64,000 bases of DNA from Gautieria morchelliformis (lineage: Eukaryota > Basidiomycota > Agaricomycetes > Gomphales > Gomphaceae): assembly GCA_015179125.1 (NCBI GenBank), contig WHVA01000128.1:62001-126000 (forward strand), in the 5' to 3' direction. The translations under genes and the position numbers were made by a program. Below, piece by piece: positions 23,414 through 35,470 of this stretch (position 1 is its first letter; each line of letters begins with the position of its first letter). The notes under the pieces were generated by a model. It ran no database searches. It saw nothing but the letters and a program-made list of their open reading frames with translations, and had not been told where the DNA came from.

Positions 23414-25422
23414 TTAACTGGAGACTTTTCTCGCGACCCAAAACTCGGCCTTGTAGACATATCCCAACATCGATGAACTGTCACTTGTATAAGTTGTCTC
23501 AATGACTCGTTCTTCCTGCAAACATGTGAGTCAGCAGTTGTTGTGAATACCCAACAAATACCCGTCAACAGCGAAGCAGTCAGGCGACACTATCTTATGG
23601 CGACGTCGCAAAGTTCCCAACGGTGAGAGCCGATAAATGAACATACCGAGATTTCAAAACCTATTTTACGAGCAAGGGTCTTTACTTCCTGAAGGTCCAC
23701 CTCTATGGAAATATCATTAGTGGCATTGTTTTCAAAATGCCATAGCAAGGGTCCTTATCAAACGAAGAGTGGCTAAGTTCAAACCCAGCCAAAACTGATC
23801 CAGCTTAAGGCAACGTACCCAAATTAATCCATATACCTCCTGGGGCGAGTATCCGATGCAAGATGCGTAGATAATTGACGATATTTTTGGCCTGGGGATG
23901 GCCATCATGTCTCTTTATTATATCTGTATCATAAGCCAGACAGAATAGACAGCGTACCGTGTCTATAAAAAAACATGTCAGAATGGCGTCCCATTTCCCT
24001 ACCTGCGTTTCGTGGCCGCGAGCATCGTTTTCTTCTGCACCATATATCTCCTCAAAATCGCCTGAACAGATGCAGATTAAATAACACCACGAAACAAGTT
24101 CGCAACGATGGCGATATGGAAACAACAACTTAATAAAAAGGGGGAGAAAGTATAATAGGTACCAACCTGCGACTAATGAGAAGTCTGATCCTTCGGGCAA
24201 ATCGGAAGGAAGAACGTCAGGAATTGTCACAGAGCGAAGGAGTGCGGCAGCAGAGCGAGTATTTGAGAATGAATGGATGTAAGGATATATGGTGTGCTCG
24301 TGAGTACATTCTGTTCTGTAGGCTGTAGGTGAGTCACATTTTATTGAGCAATGAACATGTTGTATTGGACCTATTAAGGATGAAGTATGATGTTAGCAGC
24401 ATATGGTGCGAAAACTCATTCCCTTGACAAGCGAAGCCTTCGCTGTATCTTAATAAAGGACTAGTGAGCAAGAGAGTAAGACTCGCCTAACTTAGCGACA
24501 TCCAATGCTAATCTCGCGAGACCAGCACCAGGAACTAATACTCGGACATTACGCCTGGGAATTGAATTTAGCAGTAATAGCGGTCGTGAGTACGGAATTT
24601 TAAGTATTTATATTACGCACCTTTCTTCTACAGGAACTTGGGAAAAGTGTTCAAGGAGTCTATTTATCATTGGGGTGTAACATGCTTCTCGTTCAGCCCG
24701 CCCCTGTTAAACGGTCGTAAGAGATAGGCTGATTATCAGAAAATGACATTACCTCTTCACCCCAGTCTCTAACAAGTTGTTTTATAGTGCTTCTTAATTT
24801 GTCCATGTCTGACTCAGAGGGTCGGTATCTCATTCGACTAGGGATGTTATGGGATGGTGAATGATCATGCGAGTGTCTACTCCCCATGAAACTGTGGCTG
24901 TGACTGTGGGAGTGGTCGTGAGCAGTATCTGAAGGACTTCCATGGGAAGGCATGTCATCTGAAAATTACAAGATGTTAACCAAAATAAGATAGGTGAATA
25001 GTCACAGGGGCCTTACGGAAACGAGACTGAAGTTCAGTCTGTTCCGATTTTGCGTCGATATCACCGCGATCGTCCTCAGCATGTTCACCGCCTTCGAATA
25101 TTTCAGGATTCATTACAATTTTCCGGAGAAACCTTGCGTTTGCTTGTATCGCAGTGTCAATGTCATCTAGTTTACTCTTCCATCCAATTTCGTCTAATAG
25201 TGTTTGATCCTCCACAGGAAGGCGAAGGAAATCCTTTCGTCTACGAACATTAGCCGAAATCTGTTTCAGTTCGTTATCGTGGCAATTCTCTCGCGAGAAG
25301 TGATATATCGAAGCAGGCTAAGCAGATTCACGTACCGAATGCTGTTCGTAGCGTTCAAATGTTGCTACGATGTTAGAAAAGTGTATTTGCTCCTCGATTT
25401 GTTCATGCTCTGAATAAGACAT
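23414..25422 (-). CDS. Carnosine N-methyltransferase-like protein (N2227 family) with His-rich insert
   Basis: SAM-dependent N-methyltransferase; animal members methylate carnosine to anserine. The fungal substrate is unknown. Eleven exons: 25422-25336, 25260-25017, 24958-24753, 24703-24621, 24554-24487, 24437-24371, 24315-24167, 24061-23958, 23891-23819, 23753-23647, 23515-23414; 429 residues, all phases consistent. The N-terminus 'MSYSEHEQIEEQIHFSNIVATF' type helix is followed by 'LLDEIGWKSKLDDIDTAI'. The SAM site is 'VRVLVPGAGLARLA' (about 209-222), then 'QGNEFSHHMLL', 'IYPYIHSFSN', 'IPDVLPSDLP', 'SLVAGDFEEIYG', 'WDAILTCFFIDT' and 'IWINLGPLLWHFE'. Intron 5 (24486-24438) uses a GC donor (TTAG/GCGAGT) with an AG acceptor. 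Residues about 111-147 form an unusual H-S-H-D-H insert with about 13 histidines. The promoter region is shared with the second S9 peptidase. Confidence 0.92.
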
Positions 25423-25698
25423 GTTTTTGAGAACGAAGCCGGGATCAAATAATGTAGGATGTAAATAAAACTCCGTTTGAAATTGATCATCCGACACCGT
25501 TTGCATCAGAATCAGCTCGATTTGAAACACTGTTGTTCGCAGGATCGCATCTCTAGTACATAAATCTTCTGTGCCGAATCCTGAATTTGAGATTCAAGTG
25601 ACCAATGGAACACATGTTAAAAATGGTTACATAAAGCGGAGGGTGACGCCTGTTCGTTCAGCACGGTGACGACCGTTGCGATAGATTCTGCACTCTGT
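25423..25698. promoter_or_regulatory. Divergent promoter between methyltransferase and S9 copy 2
   Basis: A 276-bp spacer separates two start codons read in opposite directions. It is AT-rich in the half next to the methyltransferase. Shared control of the two genes is possible but only inferred. Confidence 0.45.
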
Positions 25699-28233
25699 AT
25701 GGCGTTTACTGCTGAAAATATTGGTGCGTCGTGCGTCGTGGATGACCTCGCACTTTCCCCAGATGGTACACGTCTGGTATATCGTGTCGGAGCAGCACAT
25801 AGATCCCGTACGTTGCTCGATTTCGGCTAAGTTCAAGTTACACCGGCATTCATTTGTGACTTCAACACACAGGCGACTACCACACGTCCTCTCTCTGGTA
25901 CACATCCGACGTCACTGCGGCGAATAGTGCGGGGCAACTTACTTCTGGCCTCTATGACGACAGAAGTCCGTCGTGGCACCCAGATGTTGGGGAGAACAGA
26001 CTGTACTTTTTGAGTGACAGACATAAGAAAGGAGGGCCGAAGCAGATATATACCTACGCTCTGGATAGCCCAGGAGAGCCACACCTCATCAGCGACAATT
26101 TCCTGGATAAGAAGCGCGCAGTATGCGATAGTTGTCCACTCTTCTCTGACCCTTTTCAACCCATCTTCAGGTCACACGATTTCAAATCTCACCTGATGGG
26201 CGTTACATAGCGTTCTGTTCGGCTGAAGAACTCGACCAGGAGCAGGAGTGCAAGTTAGCTGGGAAAGATGATGCCCAGGTGTGGGGTGAAAATTTGGGTG
26301 TGTTATATCAATTTATCCGTGTAGCTTGGATTGAGATGAGCAGCAAACGCATGTCTGAGGCTCTACACTATAAGCACGCGTGGAATAAGGACGCTTGTCA
26401 AAAATGATAAGCATGTAACCTCATTTACGTGGAGTCCTGATTCGAAGGTGCCTTCAGATGTTCTGTACGAACGTACTACTCTCTGACACACTGTCAGGAA
26501 TTGTTATATATCTGTTGTGACGGACCCGAGCCTGAATTCCAATTTGGGAATCATTTTATTTACACTGCTTTGATTCTTCCACCCCATTCCAAACCCGTCA
26601 CCAAACACTTGATCAGGTTGGAGTACGCTCCGGCTAGCAGCGTAATCTGGCCTTCGCAGTATCACCGAGAGTTCTTCGATCTCTATAAATACGTCCCCAA
26701 GAACCACAACGATGCTATGGCTGTTTATCGCCACTCCTTGGAGGAAATCTCCCCCACAGTATCTGAAGATCAACGCTTCTATCTCGGCAAAACGGAGGAC
26801 CCATTCTTGCTCATTGATTTACGTTCGGACAGCGGGGAGTTTGCTGTGGGTGTGGCCGCGGGAATGGACACCCGGGTTGACATACTTAACCGTGATGGAA
26901 AAATATGCGCTCTTTTCGAAACATCAAAGCGCGAGGCTGTGGATTCTTTTGATGTAAGGAAGGTCGAAAATGAGTATGTGATGGCAGGCGTCTGTAGCTC
27001 AGGACCCGACAAGGAAGCTCCTAATGTCTGGGTTGGGAAAAGTAGCGGGAAACAAAGCGTGCGTGCTCTTATGTTCTGACTAACTAGCTAACCCGCTGTG
27101 ACCGTAGCTGGTACTGACGACGAAGATCTCATCGCATTTTGCGTGGACTACGGCATCTAGGTTCGGCCCCGTTGAACGATTCGAATGGACAGGTGAAGAC
27201 GGAATTTCTCTCGATGGGCTGGCGTGGTTTCCGAGAGACGTCGACCCCTTGAACATAGAGAAGCCTTTGCCAACAATTCTACATATACACGGCGGTCCCT
27301 ATGAGTGTGTGCATTTCAGGTATTGTTGCTCGCTAGAGATTTACACATCATTTAGCCGCGAGACTCCAAATTTATATCCGTCCCAACTGTCGTGGCAGCC
27401 TGTCCTAGCAGAGCAAGGTTTTCTCGTCCTAAGTCCTAATTATCGAGGCGGTACTTTCGTCCACTTCTGGGGTGGCACAGGGGGTGACACTTACATGCAT
27501 GATTAGGCTCAGGACGTGGCCATGCCTTTGCTCGAATCGCACCCCCACCTCCCGCGAGTACCACTGCGTGGTCTGATGTGAACACCATGGTAGATGAAGC
27601 CGTCAAGCGTGGTTTGGCGGATAAAGACAAGGTAATATGATATAGTTCATTCTGTATTTCCTTTGACGGCTCTTCTTCAGCTTGCCATTGGAGGTTGGAG
27701 TTTTGGTGGATATTTGGCAGCCTGGGGCGTCTCTCAGACAAAGAACAAGTTTCAATGCGGAGTCATGGGTGCTGGCTTGAGCGATTGGAGTTCCCGGGCT
27801 ACTCACAGTGACATTCCAGACGCAGGGGTACGTTGTTGATGATAGATAATTTTCTATTCAAGAGTGACCTGCATAACTCTAGAATGAGATCGGAGGAGCT
27901 GCGCCCTGGATTAATACAACGTTGAACCAAATGGGCGACCCTATACGATGCGTTGAAGATATAGAGACCGCTATGCTTGTCGTGCATGGAGAGTGTGACA
28001 ACCGGGTCCCTGTTGGGCAGGGCATAGGATTCCACCGAGGGCTGCGACGGATGAGCAAATACCCAGACAGGCACAGTCTGGTAATATATCCTCGTGAGGG
28101 TCATACGTGAGTTCTTCTCATTAAAGCGATGAGACGTGCCTTTGGATTGAGTATATTCAGATTCGTGGAGCAGAAGCATGTGGAGGACCTGATTAGGAGG
28201 GTCATTGCCCATTATGTGGCTTGGCTTCATTGA
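25699..28233 (+). CDS. S9-family serine peptidase, acylaminoacyl-peptidase-like (copy 2)
   Basis: Eleven exons: 25699-25807, 25873-26120, 26171-26297, 26344-26447, 26498-27058, 27108-27304, 27356-27450, 27507-27631, 27681-27827, 27883-28106, 28161-28233; 669 residues. Every intron sits at the same place and phase as in copy 1. Only exons 2, 5 and 8 differ in length, by multiples of three. Triad: GWSFGG (Ser about 529), Asp about 610 in 'VHGECDNRVP', His about 645 in 'PREGH'. The nucleophile elbow has Phe where copy 1 has Glu, and exon 8 has a P-P-P-P insert. Exon 4 looks closed in one frame but is open when it starts at 26344. This is a segmental duplicate of 18539-21094, and both copies appear functional. 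Confidence 0.92.
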
Positions 28234-29159
28234 TAAATTGGATTGGCCCTCCTTCGGGCGGTAACAATGATGTTGCGACTCGCTATGTGGGAGGTTCTCA
28301 GAGAGTGGAAATTGTGAGAGCTTAGGTTCGAAATCATTGGATTGAAGATTATTGCAAAGATCGAATTATTTCCACTTGTATTTAATTTTCCTATGAGCAT
28401 CCTGACATTACCTGGCACGACGTACCAGCAGAATCTTATTACATAAACGATCTGAAGACTCGACATCTGTCTTTGCCGAAGGGATGTACAGCCCACCCAA
28501 CCGATTTCCTTTTTGAGAGACAATTAGCGCCAGGATATTTCGGCGATTAGCAGGATACTTCGGCGATTCGGACACGACTTCGACGAGATAGTCCTTCCGC
28601 GTTGTCCACGACGACACAGACAGGCATTATCTAGGATTTTAGAACTACGGATAGACATCCAGATATCCAGTATTAGTCTCGTTGTCATGCTGGATCCGGA
28701 CTCAGTGTAAGTTTACCCCGTCACCACCACTCTGGACGCTGCAGATCAGAGTCTAGAACTTAATTGATCGGAGTTGTTCACCCACAGGTAGTTCACCCGC
28801 AGACATTCCCACTTCACGAACCTTCAAGTTTTCCCGACTATGGACCCAACTGAATGGATGTCGCTTTCTTCCCACAGAGCCGGACGTACGCAGACACATC
28901 GCATAACTTAACCTAGATACGGCTACTAACTTGGACGGTAAGCACATCTCGGCACGCACTGATAGGATTATAATTAACCACGTTCCTATTGTAAGAAGGT
29001 CGCATATTTGAGGATACTGTACTTGGCACTTCTATATCCTGTGCTCACATGCCGAGTATCCCTCGGATGAAGCATGTTCGCTAGCTTAAAATAAGATGGG
29101 CGAGTTCACTCATCTCTCACGCCCTCGATATCTCTACGCACTGAGGCCTTATTGTTGCA
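28234..29159. other. Intergenic region before the P450
   Basis: No gene recognised. A small imperfect direct repeat of the type 'AGGATA(T/C)TTCGGCGATT' occurs near 28531-28568. Several short ORFs have no motif. Confidence 0.45.
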
Positions 29160-31318
29160 ATGTTTGATTTGCTCAGGACACGCTTGACCTACTGGGACTT
29201 CATCATTGTGGCTGCGATATGTCTGCTCGCACTTCCAATACATTATTTCCGACGCCGTATTCCTAAAGGTATTTTTGTTTAATCTTTTCGTAGTCTTCAA
29301 ATTCTCCTCGTCCTTATCCACTGAGTAGGTTTACGCCTACCCCCGGGGCCTCCCGGAAAGCTAATCGTCGGGAATGTATCTGATTTGCCCACAAAGCAGG
29401 AGTGGGTCACCTTTTCACAATTGGCGAAGAGATACGGTACGCCATATCACACTAAAAGGTGGACTGGCTTGTTTGATTCTTCGGGTTCTCAGGAGATCTT
29501 GTCTATCTTAATGCTTTTGGGTTCTCCATGGCGGTGGTTAGCTCAACAGACGTGGCTTACGAACTGTTCGAGAAACGATCGTCAATTTACTCCGATCGAG
29601 GTGATGCCCCAATGATAAGGGACTTGTGCGTGTGTGGACTCTGTGTGACGTTTGTGATTCTGAACATGATCTAGGATGGGCTTTGATTGGGCTGTGAGTC
29701 TCATGACCTATGGGGATAGATGGCGTCGCAACCGCAGGGTGATCCATGAGAAGTTCCATCCTGTCGCCACAGAAGAATACAAGCCTATTCAACTTAAACA
29801 CGCACGGTTCGTATTTCACCTTCATTGTCAGCAGCATATATATATGTTAATTACAGGATATTACTCCGACGACTCTACGACACCCCTGGCGATTTTGCTG
29901 AGCACATGCGACATACAGCCGGAGCGAACATCATGGAGGCACGTTGTTGACCTTCGCTAAGCCTACATTACCTAATGCCATAGATTGGTCAAATCGATGG
30001 ACGGACAGGTCGTGTATGGAATCAAAGTGCTTCCCAAAGCGGATCCCTACATTGCGATTGCAGAGAAGGCTATGGAAGTCGTCAGCTTAGCAGCAAATCC
30101 GGGGTCATTCCTTGTTGACGTCCTCCCTATATGTGGGTCAGACTCATTGTTATCCTGATGTCGCTATCTCACCAGGTTGCGTTAGTAAAACATGTGCCAG
30201 AGTGGTTTCCCGGGGCAGGATTTAAAAGAAAGGCTAGGATTTGGCGGAAGTGCGCAACAGACATGAATGTTGTACCCTTTGAAGCCGCCAAGCTCGCATC
30301 TGTGAGCTGAGCTGTGTTTCCAGTCGTTTCATGCTAAAACTGCCTAGGATTCTGGAACTGCAGAACCTTCTTTCACCTCGGCACTATTGGAAGAACTCTC
30401 CATCAAAGGTGATGCAGCGCTTGGGCAAGAAGAAGTCATACGGAACGCCGGATCCACTTTGTTCGCTGGTGGGGCAGACTCGGCACGTGTTCTGTCACTG
30501 GGGGTCTAATTTAGCTCATCACGATTTCGTGTAGTCGATGACTGCCTTGCTTACTTTCTTGTTTGCCATGTTACTTTTTCCCGAAGCTCAACGAAAGGCA
30601 CAGGAGGAGCTGGATGAAGTGGTGGGATTGACTAGGCTCCCAGAGTACGAAGACCGTGAAAACTTACCGTACATCAACGCCCTTTGCAAAGAGGTTTTAC
30701 GGTGGCATCCTCCCTTCCCTGTCGGTATACCGCACCGTCTCACCCAGGATGATGTCTTTGGTGACTATTTTATTCCTGCGGGAACAATTGTAATCGCAAA
30801 TGCATGGTGGCTCGATAATCCATGTCGTCATCTTGAATTACGACGCTGACATATACTGACAGGCACATTCTTCGTGATGAAGCAACATATGGCATGGACA
30901 CTGACAAGTTCAAGCCCGAACGCTTTCTTGTGCCGGGCGTGAAAGATCCTGCCGCCGTTTTTGGATACGGTAGAAGGTATGCATCTTTCGTATGGCTTAC
31001 AATGCGTTTGTTATCTCAGCTCATACTCAATGTAGAATATGCCCTGGTCGATACTTTGTAGACCACACCCTTTTCGCGGTTGTGGCCTCGACTCTGAGTG
31101 TCTTTAATATCGCCCCTTCGAAAGACAGCAACGGAGAAGACATTCCCACTCAAGCCGCCTTCCAATCTGGATTCATATCGTGAGTCTTGCGCGTGTTCAT
31201 TTAGTGCCATGGGGAACTGATAGATGGATGAACTTTCAGTGCTCCCGTGCCTTTCAAGTGCACGATCAGCCCACGATCGGATGCTGCCAAGAGACTTATT
31301 TTACAGGAAAGTTCCTGA
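29160..31318 (+). CDS. Cytochrome P450 monooxygenase (microsomal, E-class)
   Basis: Twelve exons: 29160-29268, 29329-29436, 29493-29625, 29675-29806, 29857-29938, 30009-30132, 30186-30301, 30348-30482, 30535-30806, 30863-30976, 31036-31179, 31240-31318; 515 residues. Residues about 10-30 form the ER membrane anchor, followed by 'LRLPPGPPGK'. The oxygen-binding helix reads 'FAGGADS/S', the ExxR motif is 'KEVLR' (about 366-369), 'FKPERFL' is the PERF region and 'FGYGRRICPGR' carries the heme cysteine (about 444). Two introns use GC donors followed by AG acceptors: 29939-30008 and 30483-30534, both GCACGT. With GT donors the conserved P450 text is lost at both places. The gene is single here, with no reductase or terpene/polyketide partner nearby, so the substrate cannot be inferred. 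It resembles basidiomycete P450s usually labelled sterigmatocystin-oxidoreductase-like, a label that says little about activity. Confidence 0.93.
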
Positions 31319-31832
31319 CTGAGTCGCATCGCGAACTAGGATTGGGAACGCTAAGAACATTTTGCCTTTCATCCTCACACCCCCGCAATGTATTCGTTTG
31401 CAAGTGATGTCAAGGACACTGTTGCAGTTGCTGTACAATATCGTTGGGTTTGGGATCAAGCCAGTGCCCCCAAATACTCAGTCGATGTACAATGTCAAAG
31501 AGGGGAATACTTTTGCCACAGATGAACTGGGACAAAGGCGTGGGGTTGACTGTATGGGCTCTCTTCAAGTTTGTGGAATCAGCTCGGCATCTCGGAAGAT
31601 CATCGCTCATGACCTCTAATTCCGCACTTTTGCAATCAAATGAGCAAACAGTCAAAGATCATATGTCGATGTCGTCGAGACGTGAATACGGCTTGAGATA
31701 CTTCCGTGACTGACTGCGTCGGGTGCGTACCAGTATCCAGAGATGTTGCGCTGAGAACTTGTCCGTCACGAACTCATCGAACGCAGAGTTATCATCGAAG
31801 GTCCGCTTCTTCGCGAAGACTCAAGTACTCAC

Positions 31833-31937
31833 GCGCACGACTGAGCTGAGAGCGCCGCCTCCAACAATTAAAATCTCCCCCGTTTGAGGTGTGGTCTGTG
31901 CGCTATCATTCTCATGACCCTCCGGAGATAGAGACAT
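31833..31937 (-). pseudogene. Possible N-terminal exon of an FAD/NAD(P)-binding oxidoreductase
   Basis: A minus-strand ATG at 31937 opens 35 codons ending in 'GEILIVGGGALSSVV', a dinucleotide-fold start, followed by a GTGAGT donor at 31832. No continuing exon could be assigned between 31320 and 31832. If real, it is a gene fragment stranded at the edge of the transposon island. The evidence is one motif only. Confidence 0.3.
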
Positions 31938-32044
31938 TGTAATTGAGTGCAGTAGCTAAGATGAAGGGAGCTCGGTGAATGGGTACTTCACTGAGAACTA
32001 ACTAATTGTTTGATAGATATACTTGTCTTGGTCATACATGACTG

Positions 32045-32300
32045 TGTCAATGGCCACCCCCTTTTCCAGTTCTGACCCCAAAGTTCCATTTCTGATGTTC
32101 CCATCTCTGCTCCTGTTCCTGGTTCTGCTTCTGTAAGGGCAACTCTCCCTAGACAGTGGAACTCACACAGTCTGGCAGAGGAGGATCTAACGAGATGAAT
32201 AAGAGTTATCTACATGACATACAACTCACCTGGCAGAGGAGGATCCAAAGAGGAAAAGCTAAGGTCCTCCGCTGCCAGCACACTACTTATATACCTCTCA
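32045..32300. repeat. Fragments of LTR-B in opposite orientations
   Basis: 32045-32131 resembles the start of LTR-B in + orientation (TGTCAATGGCCACCCC, then CTTTTCCAGTTC). From 32132 (TGTAAGGGCAAC) the text follows the other end of LTR-B as seen at 58929 and 44211, read on the minus strand, including 'ACTCACCTGGCAGAGG'. The two pieces meet head to head. Similarity is judged by eye and decayed. Confidence 0.5.
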
Positions 32301-32439
32301 CCCCTGATAGAAATCAGGGATGCCTGCTCCACCCACCCAGGAGCACCCTGGAGAATCAGATTGATGGCTTTCCAATTGATCATGCCCCATGCCTTGAGGA
32401 TGCAGCACTCTAGAGGGGGAGTGATGTTGGGGGAACCCC

Positions 32440-35400
32440 TTCCCGAGTCCATTTCCCATCTCAGCTTTGGTCTTGGCTTTGGTCCCAATCCAAGGTCCAG
32501 ATCTGACCTGAGCACATCCCAAGGGCAGAACCAAGTTCCCTAGCCTTCGGCTTTGGGAACTATCCCAGCGTGGTGCCAAGGTTGTGGGCTGGGTCGCACA
32601 TATTAAGCAAGTGCCATGGAGATTCAGATTTACATCAGGAGTGAGAAGTTCTTCAGGCAAACAAAAACTGACTTATTCATCACCCTGGACAAATTTGTGG
32701 AGCAAGTTGCCTTGCTAGACTGTGTATATATGGATGCGGGGTTGGCTCGGGGCGGCCAGTATGTCTTGGGTTTCACAACATCCAAGACCACCACCATCAC
32801 CCTCACAGATGACAACATCCCTTGCCTCCATGAGGAATGGATGGAGAAGATCACTGACCTAGTCAGTGGAATCCCCCTAGAGCTCCTGCCATTGTGGGAG
32901 ATCAATCATGAGGTCAACCTCATCGATCCCAATAAGCATATGTGGTATCACCTACTGAAATGCCCCAAACACTTCCGTGAGGAATTGTCTGTAAAAATAG
33001 AGAGATACACCACTGCAAAGTGGTGGATACTGGCAGTAGCACAACAGGCAGTGCCCATGCTATGCATGCCAAAAAAGAACGGTATGCTGCATACCGTCTT
33101 CAATCTGTGACAGCAGAACGAGAACACCATGAAGGACATTACGCTCTTCCCAGATCTGGATATCATCTGCAGTGACATGGCTCGCTGTCGATATTGCACT
33201 AAACTTGATATGTCCAAAGCATATGAGCAGATCCGGATCCATCCGGATCACATAGCAAAGACAGCCTTTGCTACAATCCTTGGCACCTCCAGGAGCCAAG
33301 TGATACAGATGGGAGCTTGCAATGGGCCATGGATGTTCCAACGTCTGATGACGGCAATCTTCCGTGACTGCATAGGTCACTTCATCCATGTATACATGGT
33401 GTCAGCGCCATCTATGGCCAAGGCCCTGACTGGAAAACCTGTTGGCCATCAGGCTTCCTGTCAAAGAAATTTAGCGTTGCCCAACAACACTACAGAACTC
33501 ACAAGCACAAGACAATTATCGTGCTTGAGGCTCTCATGAAATGGGAGGATAAACTCCTAGGGAAAAAGTTCACTCTAGTCACAGATCACAAGGGTCTTGA
33601 ATATTTCGAGACCCAAAAGAGCCTATCTGATCGCCAGGTCAGATGGTGGGAGCCCCTATCCCGCTTCAATTTCAACACCGTTCACGTCGATGGCATAGAA
33701 AACAAAGTGGCAGACTGCCTGTTGCGCTACTATGAGAGTGACATGAGTGATGACAGTCACCCGGAGCACGTCTTCGTAAACACAGATGCGTGCTTAGACC
33801 CAGATGGTGAGTGCTGTCCACTGACCAATACATCGAGCTGCGAACAGCAGTGATGAGACAGTCCATCCGCCTTGCAAAAAAGACAGAAGCGTGGATACTA
33901 GAGTCCACCACGATGAACAAAGGCTCTAAACAGCTCGAGGATGACACTGCATCGCACAACGACGACGACGACATTCAAGCCATCGCTGCAGGCAACAACA
34001 GTGCACCATTGCACCAGAGAGTCAAACAAGGTATGAACCTCTCTAAGGTTCTGCAAGATGCGTACCATAGGGGCTCCATGTTCTCAAAGACCATGGAGCA
34101 CCTGGACACGCACCTAATATTTGGAATCCAGGACAGGCGGATTTGGACAAAGAATCAGCTCCTAAGAGACATCATCACCATCCCCCAATCTGTCCTTCAA
34201 GTAGGAAGGCAGCTGATCGAAATCATTATCGATTGGGCACACCAGATAGTCGGTCACTACAGCCATGAAGATGTCAAATTACATTCGAAGGTCATACTGG
34301 TGGCTGGGCATGAGCCCAGACATCGAGTCATTCTGCACATCATGCGCAAAGTGTCAGATGAAGAAAACTGGGCCACAATGGCCCAAAGGCCTATTACATA
34401 GCCTGCCCATCCCCAATAGGCCCTGGATTTCTATCAGCATCGGCTTCATGGGGACACTGCCCAAGTCGAATGACTGTGACTACCTAATGGTACTCATTGA
34501 CTGACTGACGTCGCACGTCCACCTCATCCCAACAATGATGAGCATGTCAGCTAAGGTAGCCTGGCTGTTCCTCAAAGAAGTCATCAAAATCCATGGTCCC
34601 GGACTCCATCATCTTGGATAGAGACTCGAAGTTCACATCTATCTTCTGGTGTGAGCTACAGTGACTCATGGGAACCAAACTCTTCATGTCGACTGCCAAG
34701 TGCAAACTGCTCAATCAGACAGATACTATGCGCCATAGTCAGAGACGACCAAAAGGACTGGCAACTAAATGTCCAATGGTCAATGTTGCCCTCAACAGTA
34801 ATGTCAGGATGACCACAGGGTTTGTGCCCTTTGAGCTAAACCACGGCTACATGCCATGGATAGACCTGCCCATGGCCAAGGATACTCCTTTCAAGGGAGT
34901 AGCCTGATTCACACATCAGGCCTGATGGAACATGATGATGGAACATGATGCAATCATCGAGCATTGTGTGATGCAAACGTTTCACTCGAACAAGAAACAT
35001 ATGGCGAGTGACATGTATGCGGCTGACAACCGTGTATACCTGTCAACTCAGAACCTGACCCTACCAAAGGGAAGAGCCAGGAAACTCGTACCACGGTACA
35101 TCAGACCATATCATGTGGTCGAGGCATATAACAAAGCCTCGACGGTAACCCTAGAGCTACCTGACGAGCTGAAAAGCCACTGTATCTCACTGGTTTTCCA
35201 CTCAAGCCTTGTACAGTGATACGAGGCTAACAACGATGAGCTATTTCCTTGCCATTAAGCCAAGTCATTCTATGACTTCAGATCAAACGATGACGAAGAG
35301 TGGCTTGTTGACAAGATTATCGCACATTGGTGGATAAACTCGACAGACCTGGAGCTCCAGGTCTGCTGGACCCTAGGCGACGTAACAGGGGAGCCCATGT

Positions 35401-35470
35401 CATCCTATAAGGATCTTGAAGCTCTGGATCATTATCTAGAGCTCTGGGGAGTGGGTAAACCATGTGCCCT
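32440..35470 (+). mobile_element. Degenerate Ty3/gypsy element A (chromovirus type)
   Basis: Pol pieces occur in order on the + strand. 32616-33110 holds the lead-in to reverse transcriptase, then 33129-33400 the RT core 'CTKLDMSKAYEQIRI' and 'GACNGPWMFQRLM'. The YxDD region is deleted near 33405. RNase H follows at about 33435-33745 ('LVTDHKGLEYFETQKSLSDRQVRWW'), then the integrase zinc-binding 'H...H...CTSCAKCQ' near 34240-34370, 'FMGTLPKSNDCDYLMVLID' near 34445-34500, 'LVPRYIRPYHVVEAY' near 35080-35130, and a chromodomain-like end about 35290-35460. Several stops and frame changes separate the pieces, so the element cannot make a working polyprotein. The leader 32440-32640 recurs in diverged form at 45900-46130. 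Confidence 0.85.

Noticed and set aside
26344-26447. Reading S9 copy 2 as a pseudogene because of stops in exon 4
   Set aside because: The stops are only in the wrong frame; starting exon 4 at 26344 gives text matching copy 1 and keeps phase.
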